Source of the DNA: an uncultured Campylobacter sp.
GTDB taxonomy: Bacteria > Campylobacterota > Campylobacteria > Campylobacterales > Campylobacteraceae
Direction of reading: 5' to 3'
DNA length: 64,000 nucleotides
NCBI RefSeq assembly: GCF_938045405.1
Contig: NZ_CALIMW010000057.1
Span: forward strand, 21,921 to 85,920
The notes under the pieces were generated by a model. The model worked only from the letters and a program-made list of their open reading frames with translations. It had not been told where the DNA came from and did not search any database. The position numbers and the translations under genes are program-made. Of the stretch, positions 34,918 to 44,823 are shown one piece after another (position 1 is the first letter of the stretch; every line of letters begins with the position of its first letter).

Positions 34918-36198
34918 CTACGCTACGACGTTTGGAAACTCATAGACCACGCGGCCGCTTTTGATCGTGCAAACCGCAGCGCCCGTAAGCTGCTTGCCGA
35001 GAAGCGGCGAGTTGCGCGATTTGGACTTATTTAGCGCCTCGTCGTAAACGTAGGAAATCTGCGGATCGATGATCGCGACGTCGGCCAAAAAGCCCTCTTT
35101 GATCTCGCCCTTGTCCTTTAAATTTAGAATTTTGGCCGGGTTAAACGAGCAGAGGCGCACCATGTCTTCAAGGCTGATGACCCCCTCGTTTACGAGCCGC
35201 AGCGTAAGCGGCACGAGGGTTTGAAGCCCTAAAATTCCAAACGGCGCGTGATCAAATTCTACGAATTTATCGTCGGTATTATGCGGAGCGTGATCGGTCA
35301 CGATGGCGTCGATCAGACCGCTTTTAAGCGCCTCTCTGATCGCCTGCACATCGCTTTGGGTGCGAAGCGGCGGCGACATTTTAAAATTCGTATCGTATCC
35401 CATCAGCTCGCGCTCGTCGAAGGTGAAGTGATGCGGCGTAGCCTCGCAGGTGACGCGGATACCCTCGCGCTTAGCCTGCTCGATGAGTTTTAGCGACCAC
35501 GCCGAGCTTACGTGCGCGATGTGGATGTGCCCGCCCGTCTTTTTGGCAAGCAGCAGATCGCGCGCGATCATAATCTCCTCTTTTTCGCTCGCCATCCCCT
35601 TTAGACCGAGGATCGCGCTGACTTTGCCCTCGTTCATCACGCCGCCGTGGCAAAGCGAGCAATCCTCGCTGTGATTTATCACGAACGAGCCGAAGTGAGC
35701 GGAGTATTCGAGCGCCTGTCGCATCACGGAGCTGTCGGTCACAGGCAGCCCGTCGTCGCTGAAAGCCACACAGCCCGCCTCAAGCATATCGCCCATCTCG
35801 ACGATTTTTGCGCCCTTGCAGTCCTGCGAGATCGCGCCTATCGGTAGTAGATCAATAAGCCCGCGTCCCTTAGCCTTGGCGATCATCGCGCGCGTGATGC
35901 TGGAGTTGTCGTTTACGGGCTTGGTATTTGCCATCGGAAGGCAGGTCGTCACGCCGCCTGCGACCGCGGTTTCGCTGCCGCTAATGACGTCATCTTTGTA
36001 TTCGAGCCCCGGATCTCTAAAATGCACGTGCATATCGATGAGCCCAGGCATCACGAGCTTGCCCGCAGCGTCTATGACGCGGTCTGCGGCGGGACACTCG
36101 CGCGTGATCTTTGAAATTTTATCGCCCTCGATCAGGACGTTCGCCTCCTCGCTGCCGTTATGATTAACGATCGTGCCGTTTTTTATCAAAATTTTCAT
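34918..36198 (-). CDS. pyrC: Dihydroorotase
   Basis: A 426-residue class I dihydroorotase, which closes carbamoyl-aspartate to dihydroorotate in pyrimidine synthesis. The metal-binding DMHVHFRDPG (about 57-66), the carbamate/histidine region IHIAHVSS, CEATPHHF and VTDHAPH are all intact, as is the C-terminal GKQLTGAAVCTIKSGRVVYE strand. Its start overlaps the stop of pyrB by 4 bp, so the two pathway steps are translationally coupled. Class I length distinguishes it from the shorter E. coli PyrC. Confidence 0.94.
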   Translation of the reverse strand: MKILIKNGTIVNHNGSEEANVLIEGDKISKITRECPAADRVIDAAGKLVMPGLIDMHVHFRDPGLEYKDDVISGSETAVAGGVTTCLPMANTKPVNDNSSITRAMIAKAKGRGLIDLLPIGAISQDCKGAKIVEMGDMLEAGCVAFSDDGLPVTDSSVMRQALEYSAHFGSFVINHSEDCSLCHGGVMNEGKVSAILGLKGMASEKEEIMIARDLLLAKKTGGHIHIAHVSSAWSLKLIEQAKREGIRVTCEATPHHFTFDERELMGYDTNFKMSPPLRTQSDVQAIREALKSGLIDAIVTDHAPHNTDDKFVEFDHAPFGILGLQTLVPLTLRLVNEGVISLEDMVRLCSFNPAKILNLKDKGEIKEGFLADVAIIDPQISYVYDEALNKSKSRNSPLLGKQLTGAAVCTIKSGRVVYEFPNVVA

Positions 36199-37124
36199 CG
36201 TGCGCTCCTATTTAAATTTATCGTATGAAGTATCGCCATTCGCATCGCCTCGCCGTTTTCTACCTGATCTAAAACGCAGCTATAGCGCGGATCGTCGGCT
36301 ACGTCGGAGTTGATCTCCACGCCGCGGTTGATCGGGCCTGGGTGCATTATCATGACGCCCTCTTTCGCCGCTTGCATTCGCTTGGCGGTAAGTCCGAAAA
36401 ATTTCGAGTACTCGCGCACGCTCGGGAAGCTCGGCTCGCCGTCTTGCCGCTCGAGCTGTATTCTAAGCATGATGATGACGTCGGCGCCCTCTATCGCCTC
36501 CTCTACGCTTTTGCATATCGGGCAACCGAACGCGTCGCAGTCGCGCAGCATCATCGGAGGGCCGAAGAGCCGCACGTTTATGCCGAGCTTTCGCATCGCC
36601 CAGATGTCGCTTCTAGCTACGCGCGAGCGAAATATATCGCCGATGATCGCGACGTTTAAATTCTCGATCCTGCCCTTGTGCTCGCTGATCGTAAAAAGAT
36701 CCAGCAGCGCCTGGCTCGGGTGCTCGTTCAGCCCGTCGCCCGCATTTACGATCGATGCGTCGCAGTTGGCCGCGACGAATTTCGCCGCGCCCGAGCAGCT
36801 GTGGCGCAGCACGAATATATCCGTGCGCATCGCCTGCATATTTCTGATGGTATCGATCAGCGTCTCGCCCTTTTTCGTGCTGCTGTCCGCAGCCGTGAAA
36901 TTTACGCTGTCCGCGCCCAGGCGCTTGGCTGCGATCTCAAAGCTCGTGCGGGTGCGGGTGGAGTTTTCAAAAAACGCGTTGATGACCGTCTTGCCGCGAA
37001 GCGAGTCGGATTTTTTGATATCGCTGCGGTTGAGCGATTTAAACTCGCGCGCCAGATCAATGAAGTCGTAGATGTCCTCGCGGCTCAGATCCTGCGCGCT
37101 AAGAAGATGCTTTAGCTTATACAT
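36195..37124 (-). CDS. pyrB: Aspartate carbamoyltransferase catalytic subunit
   Basis: A 309-residue catalytic subunit joining carbamoyl phosphate and aspartate. STRTRTSFE (about 54-62) and HPSQALLDLFTI (about 135-146) are the substrate-binding signatures, and the MHPGPINRGVEI loop is present. No regulatory pyrI gene lies next to it; the dihydroorotase follows with a 4-bp overlap. Class B ATCases often work with such a neighbouring dihydroorotase. GGAGAGGG precedes the ATG. Confidence 0.94.
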   Translation of the reverse strand: MYKLKHLLSAQDLSREDIYDFIDLAREFKSLNRSDIKKSDSLRGKTVINAFFENSTRTRTSFEIAAKRLGADSVNFTAADSSTKKGETLIDTIRNMQAMRTDIFVLRHSCSGAAKFVAANCDASIVNAGDGLNEHPSQALLDLFTISEHKGRIENLNVAIIGDIFRSRVARSDIWAMRKLGINVRLFGPPMMLRDCDAFGCPICKSVEEAIEGADVIIMLRIQLERQDGEPSFPSVREYSKFFGLTAKRMQAAKEGVMIMHPGPINRGVEINSDVADDPRYSCVLDQVENGEAMRMAILHTINLNRSAR

Positions 37125-37403
37125 TCCCTCTCCTTTTTTGGGCCGAATTTCAGCCGTAATTGTATAAAAAAATCTCTGATAAAATTTTAAAATTTAAGAG
37201 CGGGGCTCAAATTTAGACGCGAAATTTTGCTTGGAATTTCATTTAAGATCACATACGAAGCGTGAGCGGAATTTTGGGGTAAAATTTAAAAATTTTAGGA
37301 TTAAATTTGAGCTTTTTGAGCGAAAATTTTAAAAAATCCGCCACGCCACTTACGTAAAATTTTAAAGCTTTACGCGCGGCGGGCGGCTAGAAAAACAAAG
37401 AAT

Positions 37404-37934
37404 TTAAAGCTTATTTAAATACTTTATATAATTTTTCGCGCTATTTTCTACGGCTTGCTCGCTTTTATCGTAAGTAAAGCCGTATGAGACGAAATTTGGT
37501 AGCGCAATCGCGCCGACGAAATTAAACGTAGCCTTAAATGGCGCTAGCACCTCATCTACGCTAAAGCCCACAATGCCGTTTTTAGAGTAGTTTGCCTCGG
37601 TCGCGCCAAGTGAGATCGCAAGCGCGAATTTTTTGCCCTTAAGTTTGCCGCCATCCTCTCCGCCATAAGCCCAGCCGCGCGTAAAAACATCCTCAAACCA
37701 CTGCTTAAGAAGCGGCGTGCAGTTTGAAAAACGAAACGGAAACTGAAGCACGATTTTATCGTGGCTTTCGAGCAGTTTTTGCTCCTTTTCCACATCGATT
37801 TTAAAATCCGCATAAAGCGCGTAAAGATCATGAAGCTCGAACTTATCAGGATGGGCTAGCACAGCATCCCTCCAGTGGCGGTTTACGAGCGAGTTTGCGA
37901 TATTTGGATGAGCCAAAATAATGAGAGTTTTCAT
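37404..37934 (-). CDS. NAD(P)H:quinone oxidoreductase, flavodoxin-like fold
   Basis: A 176-residue flavoprotein of the Flavodoxin_2 family (MdaB/KefF/YwrO type). LIILAHPNIANS at the N-terminus binds flavin phosphate. QFPFRFSNCTPLLKQWFEDVFTRGWAYG (a long hallmark, here about 84-111) shapes the active site, and ALAISLGATE follows. Such enzymes carry out two-electron reduction of quinones and protect against oxidative stress. AAAGGATAG precedes the ATG. Confidence 0.85.
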   Translation of the reverse strand: MKTLIILAHPNIANSLVNRHWRDAVLAHPDKFELHDLYALYADFKIDVEKEQKLLESHDKIVLQFPFRFSNCTPLLKQWFEDVFTRGWAYGGEDGGKLKGKKFALAISLGATEANYSKNGIVGFSVDEVLAPFKATFNFVGAIALPNFVSYGFTYDKSEQAVENSAKNYIKYLNKL

Positions 37935-38494
37935 TTCTATCCTTTAAATTTGAAATTGCGGGGCGCATTATAGCCCTACTTCGTAAAATTTTTCTCGTTT
38001 TATCGCAAGCAGCCTTAAATTCTAAAGCTTTACCAGCCGCCACCCGCTTATCTTTGACAGCGGCTTCAAAGAGCGCGAGCTTTGAATTTCAAACTTCATC
38101 CATTACTCGCGCTTTATTTTAGAAATGCTCGCCCTTGGGGCACTCGTCGCGTTTTACGGAGGTTTATCACTTCTTTGCAAATATTCATATTCCATTGCGG
38201 AAGCTCGCGCGAGTAAAATTTTAACGAAGCCGCCGCGCAGGGGAAATTTTAATAAAATTTAGCATCGTTTCTCTGCGAGCATTCGCCACAACAAATAAAA
38301 TTTAGATGAAATCTAGCCGTGCTTTAAACTATATAATCTTGCCATCGGTTCCGTCGTCGGGCTGCGGGTGCTCATCGCGCTCTTATGAGTGTCCGTCACG
38401 CTTTCGTGCAGGCTCGTTACGCTCCTGCGAAGACTTGCCGCTTTCCTGCGGATGGTAGTTGCAACAAAAAATTTTGAGTAGAATTTAGCGTAAT
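37935..38494. other. 560-bp intergenic region with short imperfect repeats
   Basis: No gene is supported. At about 38373-38451 a series of short hairpin-like units of roughly 20-24 bp recurs (CGCTCTTATGAGTG, CACGCTTTCGTGC, CGCTCCTGCGAAG, CGCTTTCCTGCGG), each with a self-complementary core around CGC...GCG. A similar unit is at 38550-38562, inside the next gene. RAATTY words are also present. Confidence 0.4.
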
Positions 38495-39346
38495 TTAAAT
38501 TCTAAAGCTTTGCCTACCAGCCGCCTCTTCAGGATCTGAATTATCATCGCGCTCCTGCGAGCGCCCGCCGCGCAGCTCCTGTCTGGGCTGCACGCCAAAG
38601 CCCTCCAAGACCTTGCCTAGGCTTTCATTAGCGTCCTTGATGATACCTTGCAGGCTTTCGCCCATCTGATCAAGGTTTTTGCCCGCCTCGCGCGCCGCCG
38701 CCTCGCCCTGCTTTAGCAGATCCTTGGTCCTATCGGCGTTGCGAGCGGCGAAATCGTTCAGCGCTTCGGGCGCCTTTTTCTGCAAATTTTGCAAGGCCTC
38801 GCCCAAAACTTTAGCATCGTTTGCAAGCTCGTCTATCGTGGAATTTAGATCGGATTTTTGCTTGCTCTCAAAGCCCTGCGGCACGGAATTTTGCGTGGAG
38901 CCTTGCATAGAATTTTGTGTGGAGCTTTGAACGGAATTTCGCCCCGAGCTATCCGTGCTTTTATTAAAATTTCGCCCTTGATTACTCGCGCTAAAATTCT
39001 GTTCCGATCGTGCGCTTTGTTCGCGATTTTGCGCGTCTGATCCGCCGTCGCAGCCGCTTAAAATACATATCGCGGCTAACGCCAAAGTAAAATTTCGCGC
39101 CGCGTTTATAAAACTAAAATTTCTAGCGCGACCCGCTGAGATAAAATTTAATCCGCCCTGCGCCGAGATAAAATTTCGCCCGCTGCCGATCTTTATAAAA
39201 TTCTGCCTAACGTATGCCGAAGTAAAATTTCGCCCGCCATCCGCCGAATCGAAATTTCGCGACCGTCCAGAGCCCGGCTCGCCGCTAGCTCTGATAAAAT
39301 TCTGCGCCAAATCCCGTCCGCACCCTTTCAAAATTCGTCTTTTCAA
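38495..39346 (-). CDS. Probable lipoprotein with repeat-encoded N-terminal extension
   Basis: A 283-residue frame. The lipobox ILSGC sits near residue 98, following a hydrophobic stretch (LALAAICILSGC). That is far too deep for a normal signal peptide. The 85 residues before it are a 9-residue repeat with NF in each unit (RNF, QNF, LNF), encoded by a 27-bp DNA repeat. No ATG lies close to the hydrophobic stretch, so either a rare start codon is used, the repeat has expanded in the signal region, or the lipoprotein is not made. The mature part has more NF/NS repeats and then a helical, amphipathic Ala/Glu/Lys-rich domain (about 165-255). Unknown function. Confidence 0.5.
   Translation of the reverse strand: MKRRILKGCGRDLAQNFIRASGEPGSGRSRNFDSADGGRNFTSAYVRQNFIKIGSGRNFISAQGGLNFISAGRARNFSFINAARNFTLALAAICILSGCDGGSDAQNREQSARSEQNFSASNQGRNFNKSTDSSGRNSVQSSTQNSMQGSTQNSVPQGFESKQKSDLNSTIDELANDAKVLGEALQNLQKKAPEALNDFAARNADRTKDLLKQGEAAAREAGKNLDQMGESLQGIIKDANESLGKVLEGFGVQPRQELRGGRSQERDDNSDPEEAAGRQSFRI
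39088..39276 (-). repeat. 27-bp degenerate tandem repeat with AAAATTT core
   Basis: RAATTY words start at 39090, 39117, 39144, 39171, 39198, 39225 and 39252: seven words with exactly 27 bp between neighbours. Each unit begins RTAAAATTY (or a near form) and continues with about 18 bp of GC-rich, more variable sequence. Two further words at 39297 and 39331 break the period. Confidence 0.8.
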
Positions 39347-39357
39347 AATCCGCTCCT

Positions 39358-40488
39358 TTAAATTTCATCTCTCGCAGGCGCGCTCGGAAGCCGCCCGAAA
39401 AACAGATCGCTTCTAAGCTTCAAAAGCAAGCAGATAGCGATATCGGCGCTTTGTTCGCGGATATAGTTTCGATCGCCTTTTAGATGAAATTCCCCGACGA
39501 TCTGTTTGCCGCCCTGCTCCTTCGCGCCGATAAAGACCGTCCCTACGGGCTTTTGCGCGCTTCCGCCGCCGGGGCCTGCGATACCGCTTACTGCAAGAGC
39601 GAAGCTTGCCCCGCTGCTTTGTAGCGCGCCCTCCAGCATCTCGCCCACGGTTTGTGCGCTGACCGCGCCGTAGCGCGCGAGCGTATCTTCGCCTACGTTT
39701 AGCCAGAGATTTTTTATCTCGTTGGCGTAGCTTACGAGCGAGCCGTCAAAAACGTCGCTCACGCCCGCGACCGCGCCGAATTTTGCGGCGATAAGCCCTG
39801 CGGTGCAGCTTTCGGCGAAGGTTATTTTAGCGCCTATCTCGCGCAGTCTATCCACCACAAAGCCCATAAAATCGCCGCCTTCGATGTAGCAGCTCTCATA
39901 ATACTTGCCGACGCTTTGCAAAAACGCGTCCAGCGCTCCGAATTTCATCGCACTGGCGCGCACGAGTAGCAAAAAGGAGCCGGGTCTGCTGATCGTAAGC
40001 GAAATTTTATAGCTAATCGCAAGGCTTTCTAGGCGCTGCTTTACACTTTCGTATTCGCAGTCAAAAAGATAAAAGCTCTCGCCCGCGCTCGGCGCGTCTT
40101 GAAGGATCGGCGGCAGGCTCTGCAAGCAAAGAGCCTTGATCACGTTTACCGAGCAGCCTCTGACGTTTAGCAGGAAGCTGTTTTTCGCCACCGTGCGCGC
40201 CATCGAGGGCGCTAGGGTTTCTCCATTTTTCAGCTCAAGCGAATCGAAAGAGAGCGTCGATAAAATTTTACCGACGACCGCGTAGGCGGAGTTTGCCGCA
40301 AAGATCGTGATAAAATCGTACGAATCGATCATCTTTTCAAGTGCGAAGGGCAAAACCTTATCGTTTTCGCTTAAGAATTTCAAATCGTCGATCCGCCCAA
40401 AAACTCGTTCGTAGCTGCGAGATATATAGCTCATCAAAGCCGCGTCGTAGCGGATCTCCTCGCCGATTACAAGGATGATATTTTTCAT
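39358..40488 (-). CDS. cinA: CinA-related protein with nicotinamide-nucleotide amidase domain
   Basis: A 376-residue protein. The C-terminal 160 residues are a CinA/PncC domain: TFAESCTAGLIAAKFGAVAG (the catalytic Ser-Cys loop), GSLVSYANEIK, VSGIAGPGGGSAQKPVGTV and the final helix. This domain deamidates nicotinamide mononucleotide in NAD recycling. The N-terminal 200 residues look like a degraded MoCF-type domain (IILVIGEEIRYD), as in two-domain CinA, but its signatures are weak. The frame is open to 40515; the ATG at 40488, preceded by AGGG, fits best. In some species CinA is linked to competence and RecA; that is not shown here. Confidence 0.8.
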   Translation of the reverse strand: MKNIILVIGEEIRYDAALMSYISRSYERVFGRIDDLKFLSENDKVLPFALEKMIDSYDFITIFAANSAYAVVGKILSTLSFDSLELKNGETLAPSMARTVAKNSFLLNVRGCSVNVIKALCLQSLPPILQDAPSAGESFYLFDCEYESVKQRLESLAISYKISLTISRPGSFLLLVRASAMKFGALDAFLQSVGKYYESCYIEGGDFMGFVVDRLREIGAKITFAESCTAGLIAAKFGAVAGVSDVFDGSLVSYANEIKNLWLNVGEDTLARYGAVSAQTVGEMLEGALQSSGASFALAVSGIAGPGGGSAQKPVGTVFIGAKEQGGKQIVGEFHLKGDRNYIREQSADIAICLLLKLRSDLFFGRLPSAPARDEI

Positions 40489-40606
40489 AAAGACCCTCAT
40501 TAAATTTTCGCACATTATAGCATAAACGCAGACTGCTCTTTCAGAGCTTTTTAATGGCGTTTTGGATAAACTTCACAAATTTTTTAAGACACGAAAAGGT
40601 ACAAAT

Positions 40607-43366
40607 ATGGACTACAAAGATACTCTCTTTCTTCCTACGACGGACTTTGCGATGCGAGGCGCGCTACCGCAAAACGAACCTGCGCGGTTTAAGGCATGGT
40701 ATGACGAGCGTAAAATTTACGAAAAGATGAAAGCTAGGCGCAAGGGCGCAAGCGTCAGCTTCAATATCCACGACGGCCCGCCGTATGCCAACGGACACCT
40801 CCACATCGGCCACGCGCTGAATAAAATTTTAAAAGACATCATCACCAAAACCCATTATTTTTTCGGCGAGGATATCCGCTACGTGCCGGGCTGGGACTGC
40901 CACGGCCTGCCGATCGAGCAGCAAGTAGAGATCAAGCTAGGCGAGCGGAAAAAATCGCTTTCAAAAGTGCAGATCCGCGAGCTTTGCAGACAGCACGCCA
41001 AAGAGTTCATCGACGTGCAGCGCAATGAATTTAAAGATATGGGGATTTTGGGCGACTGGGACGATCCGTATCTGACGCTAAAATTTGAGTTTGAGGCTGA
41101 AATTTACAAAGCGCTCTGCCAGATCGCGAAAAAAGGAATTTTAATCGAGCGAAGTAAGCCCGTGTTTTGGAGCTGGGCGGCAAAAAGCGCGCTCGCAGAA
41201 GCCGAGGTCGAGTACAAAGACAAAGAGGACTACTCGATCTTCGTGGCGTTCGATCTAAGCGATGAAGCGAACGCTAAAATCGGCGCGAAAGGCGCCAAAG
41301 CGGTCATCTGGACGACCACGCCTTGGACGCTGCCTGCAAACGGCGCGATATCTTTGAACCCGAATGAAATTTACGCGCTGACGAGCGAAAATTTAATCTT
41401 TGCAAAACCTTTGGTCGAAAGCCTCGTAAGACTGGGCATCACGAAGGGCGAGATAGTAAAAGAATTTAAAGCCGCCGAGCTTGAGGGCTTAAACGCGATC
41501 AATCCACTAAACGATAGAGCTTCGAAATTTATCCTCGGCGAGCACGTCCTGATGGACGGCGGCACCGGGCTCGTGCATACGGCTCCGGGGCACGGCGAGG
41601 ACGATTATTTCGTAGGGCTTAAATACGGCATCGAGGTGATTATGCCCGTGGATGAGGGCGGCTGTTTCGACGAGACGCTTAAAACCAAAAAACTCTTCCG
41701 CGCAGACGTCGTAGATGAGCTCGTGGGGATGCATATTTTCAAAGCAAACGAGAAAATTTTAGAGCTTCTAGGCCCCGCACTTATCAAATCCGGCAAATTC
41801 GTCCACTCCTATCCGCACTGCTGGCGCACGCACAAGCCGGTGATCTACCGCGCGACGAAGCAGTGGTTTATCGCGATGGATGAGCCCAAACTCAGCGGCA
41901 AGACGCTGCGCCAAGTAGCACTTGAAGAGATCGAAAAGGTTAAATTTTATCCGCAAAGCGGCATCAACCGCCTAAGCTCAATGATAGAAAACCGCCCCGA
42001 TTGGTGCATCTCGCGCCAGAGAGATTGGGGCGTGCCGATCGCGTTTTTCCGCGACAAAAGCACCAAAGAGCCGATCTTTGATGAGAAAATTTTAAATAAT
42101 ATCTACGAAATTTTTAAAGCCAAAGGCGCGGATGCTTGGTGGCAGATGGAAATTTCGGAGCTCTTGCCGCAAGATAGCGGCTATAAGCCTGAAAATTTAG
42201 AAAAGGTGATGGATATCTTAGACGTTTGGTTCGATAGCGGCTCTACGTGGAAAGCGGTGCTACAAAGCGGCGCCTACGATGCGGGCAAATTCCCTGCGGA
42301 TATGTATCTTGAGGGCAGCGACCAACACCGCGGCTGGTTTCAAAGCTCTCTGCTTCTAAGCTGCGCAATCAACGAATGCGCGCCGTACAAAAGCATACTC
42401 ACGCACGGATTTACCGTCGATGAGAAGGGCCAGAAGATGAGCAAGTCCGTCGGAAACGTCGTCTATCCGCAAGAGGTCGCAAAGAGCCACGGCGTGGAAA
42501 TTTTACGCCTTTGGGTCGCGATGAGCGATTATTCGACCGATCTAAAGATCAGCGACAATATCCTAAAGCAGGTAAGCGAGCAGTACCGCAAGATCCGAAA
42601 TACTATAAGATTTCTACTCGCAAGCACCAGCGATTTAAATGAGATCGAGACGAGTAATTTTACGCGGCTTGATCGCTGGATCCTAACGCGCGCGGCAAAC
42701 GCCTTTGCGGGCGCGGAAGCGGCGTTTAGAAACTACGATTTTTCAAAGGGCTTCAACGCCTTACTAAATTTCTTAAGCGCCGATTTGAGCGGCATCTATC
42801 TTGATATCTGCAAAGACAGGCTCTACTGCGACGCACCCGACGAGCCGCGCCGCAGAAGCGCGCAAAGTGCGATCGCTCTGATTACGCGAGCGCTGCTACC
42901 TCTGATCGCGCCTACGCTAACCTACACGATTGACGAAGTAATGGAATTTGCGCCGCAAATCATTAAAGAGGGCAAGCAGGACGCTTTCGATCTAATCTAC
43001 AAGCAGGTAGAATTTGACGATTTTCTAGAATTCGACGAAATTTTAATCAAATCGAGGGAGAAATTTTTCGAACTCATTGACGCGCTGAAAAAGGACAAGA
43101 TTATCAAGTCGACGCTTGAGCTGGTTTTGCAGACGAGCTCGAACGAAATTTTATCAAACGACATCCTAGGCGTGGCGGATTGGTTCATGGTAAGCGACGT
43201 GGACACTCTGCAAAGCGAGGAGGCTCTAGCGGAGTTTAAGATAAACGATGAAATTTTCCGCCTCGTAAAATCCTCTAAACACAAATGCCCTAGATGCTGG
43301 AAATTTAACGCAAAAGAGCCGTATGAGCTCTGCCCGCGCTGCGCGAAGGTCATGCATGCTCGCTAG
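40607..43366 (+). CDS. ileS: Isoleucyl-tRNA synthetase
   Basis: A 919-residue class I synthetase. [16 protein letters not shown] (HIGH motif, about 58-73), the editing domain (about 200-400; [27 protein letters not shown]), [22 protein letters not shown] and the KMSKS loop are all present. A C-terminal zinc finger (CPRCWKF...CPRC) is retained. The frame stays open upstream to 40562, but AAAAGG before the ATG at 40607 and the family start ([10 protein letters not shown]) fix the start. It heads a long co-directional run. Confidence 0.95.
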   Translation: MDYKDTLFLPTTDFAMRGALPQNEPARFKAWYDERKIYEKMKARRKGASVSFNIHDGPPYANGHLHIGHALNKILKDIITKTHYFFGEDIRYVPGWDCHGLPIEQQVEIKLGERKKSLSKVQIRELCRQHAKEFIDVQRNEFKDMGILGDWDDPYLTLKFEFEAEIYKALCQIAKKGILIERSKPVFWSWAAKSALAEAEVEYKDKEDYSIFVAFDLSDEANAKIGAKGAKAVIWTTTPWTLPANGAISLNPNEIYALTSENLIFAKPLVESLVRLGITKGEIVKEFKAAELEGLNAINPLNDRASKFILGEHVLMDGGTGLVHTAPGHGEDDYFVGLKYGIEVIMPVDEGGCFDETLKTKKLFRADVVDELVGMHIFKANEKILELLGPALIKSGKFVHSYPHCWRTHKPVIYRATKQWFIAMDEPKLSGKTLRQVALEEIEKVKFYPQSGINRLSSMIENRPDWCISRQRDWGVPIAFFRDKSTKEPIFDEKILNNIYEIFKAKGADAWWQMEISELLPQDSGYKPENLEKVMDILDVWFDSGSTWKAVLQSGAYDAGKFPADMYLEGSDQHRGWFQSSLLLSCAINECAPYKSILTHGFTVDEKGQKMSKSVGNVVYPQEVAKSHGVEILRLWVAMSDYSTDLKISDNILKQVSEQYRKIRNTIRFLLASTSDLNEIETSNFTRLDRWILTRAANAFAGAEAAFRNYDFSKGFNALLNFLSADLSGIYLDICKDRLYCDAPDEPRRRSAQSAIALITRALLPLIAPTLTYTIDEVMEFAPQIIKEGKQDAFDLIYKQVEFDDFLEFDEILIKSREKFFELIDALKKDKIIKSTLELVLQTSSNEILSNDILGVADWFMVSDVDTLQSEEALAEFKINDEIFRLVKSSKHKCPRCWKFNAKEPYELCPRCAKVMHAR

Positions 43367-43466
43367 CCCCATAAGTCTCAGCTTCGTATTTTTTACGATC
43401 GCGCTGATCTGCGTAGCGACGGGCGTGGGGATCTATTTCGTGAATAAATTTAAGGATGGCAGATGA
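43356..43466 (+). CDS. Small single-span membrane protein between ileS and gatA
   Basis: A 36-residue protein ([18 protein letters not shown], then a short basic tail) with one membrane segment at about 7-28. It overlaps the end of ileS by 11 bp and the start of gatA by 4 bp (ATGA), so it is embedded in the translational chain. C. jejuni has a comparable tiny gene at the same place between ileS and gatA, which argues that it is real. The function is unknown. Confidence 0.65.
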   Translation: MLASPISLSFVFFTIALICVATGVGIYFVNKFKDGR

Positions 43467-44821
43467 TAAGTTTGAAAGAGGCTCTAAAGCTGAGCGCGGA
43501 TGAAATTTCGGCGCTTAGAGCGGAGCTAAAGGATAAAATTTTAAAAACCAAAGAGCTCGGCGCCTACGTAGAGCAGCTCACGGGCGAGGCTCTAAATATC
43601 AGCGGCCAGGGCGTGCCGATCGCGATCAAAGATAATATCCAAGTAAAAGATTGGAGCGTCACCTCGGCGAGTAAAATTTTGCAAGGCTACGTTGCGCCAT
43701 ACGATGCGACGGTGATCAAAAAGCTACGCGAGCGCGGCCTGGCGCCGTTTGGGCGAACGAATATGGATGAGTTTGCGATGGGAAGCACGACCGAGAGCTC
43801 ATTCTACGGCAAAACTCTCAATCCGACCGATCACTCGCGTGTACCCGGCGGCAGTAGCGGCGGAAGCGCGGCTGCCGTAGCGGCAAATATCGCCGTAGCC
43901 GCACTCGGAAGCGATACGGGCGGCTCGATCCGCCAGCCGGCGGCATTTTGCGGCTGCGTAGGCTTTAAGCCGAGCTACGGCAGGGTAAGCCGCTACGGGC
44001 TTGCGGCGTATTCTAGCAGCCTCGATCAGATAGGACCGATTACGCGCAGCGTCGAGGACGCGGCGATCTTATACGACATCATCGCAGGGCGCGACGAGAT
44101 GGATAGCACGAGCTACGCGGGCGCCTACGAAAGCACCGCGGATAAGCTAAACGCGGATCGCAAGCTTAAGATCGCCGTTATAAAAAACTACGTGGACGAG
44201 GCCTCGCAGCAGGTCAAAGAGGCTCTAAATTCGGCTATAGAAAAGCTAAAATCATTCGGGCATGAGATCGTTTACCGCGATCTTTGCAGCTCCAAATACG
44301 ACATCGCGACCTACTACATCATCGCAACCGCCGAGGCTAGCGCAAATTTAAGCCGCTACGACGGCGTGCGCTACGGAAACCGCGCAAAGGCTCTAAATTT
44401 AAAAGAGCTCTACGCCAACACCCGCGGCGAGGGCTTCGGCGACGAGGTCAAGCGCCGTATGCTTCTAGGCACCTTCGTGCTAAGCAGCGGCTATTACGAC
44501 GCGTATTACATCAAAGCACAGAAAGCAAGGGCTTTCATCAAAAGCGAATATGAGGAAATTTTAAAAGACGCCGATTTGATCTTTATGCCGATCGCGCCGG
44601 GCGTGGCGTATAAATTCGGCGAGCTTAGCGATCCGCTGCGTGCGTATCTTAGCGACATCTACACGATCGGCGTAAATTTAGCGGGGCTTCCCGCAATCTC
44701 CGTGCCGGTAGCGAAAAACAAAGAGGCTCTTAATATCAGCGCGCAGCTCATCGGGCGCGCCTACGACGAACAAACGGTGCTGGACGGCGGCTTGAGTTTA
44801 GAAAAAATCGTGAAAGGATAA
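43463..44821 (+). CDS. gatA: Aspartyl/glutamyl-tRNA amidotransferase subunit A
   Basis: A 452-residue amidase that releases ammonia from glutamine for the transamidation of Glu-tRNAGln or Asp-tRNAAsn. The Ser-cisSer-Lys triad is visible: Lys in IAIKDNIQV (about 52-60), and serines in [13 protein letters not shown] and [14 protein letters not shown]. GatB and GatC are not in this window, as is usual for Campylobacter. The start overlaps the small membrane protein by 4 bp; guaB starts 2 bp downstream. Confidence 0.95.
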   Translation: MISLKEALKLSADEISALRAELKDKILKTKELGAYVEQLTGEALNISGQGVPIAIKDNIQVKDWSVTSASKILQGYVAPYDATVIKKLRERGLAPFGRTNMDEFAMGSTTESSFYGKTLNPTDHSRVPGGSSGGSAAAVAANIAVAALGSDTGGSIRQPAAFCGCVGFKPSYGRVSRYGLAAYSSSLDQIGPITRSVEDAAILYDIIAGRDEMDSTSYAGAYESTADKLNADRKLKIAVIKNYVDEASQQVKEALNSAIEKLKSFGHEIVYRDLCSSKYDIATYYIIATAEASANLSRYDGVRYGNRAKALNLKELYANTRGEGFGDEVKRRMLLGTFVLSSGYYDAYYIKAQKARAFIKSEYEEILKDADLIFMPIAPGVAYKFGELSDPLRAYLSDIYTIGVNLAGLPAISVPVAKNKEALNISAQLIGRAYDEQTVLDGGLSLEKIVKG

Positions 44822-44823
44822 GT

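Noticed and set aside
39088..39276. The 27-bp periodic array as a CRISPR
   Set aside because: The conserved part of each unit is only about 9 bp and the spacers are about 18 bp; no cas genes are in the window, and the same core occurs all over the region.
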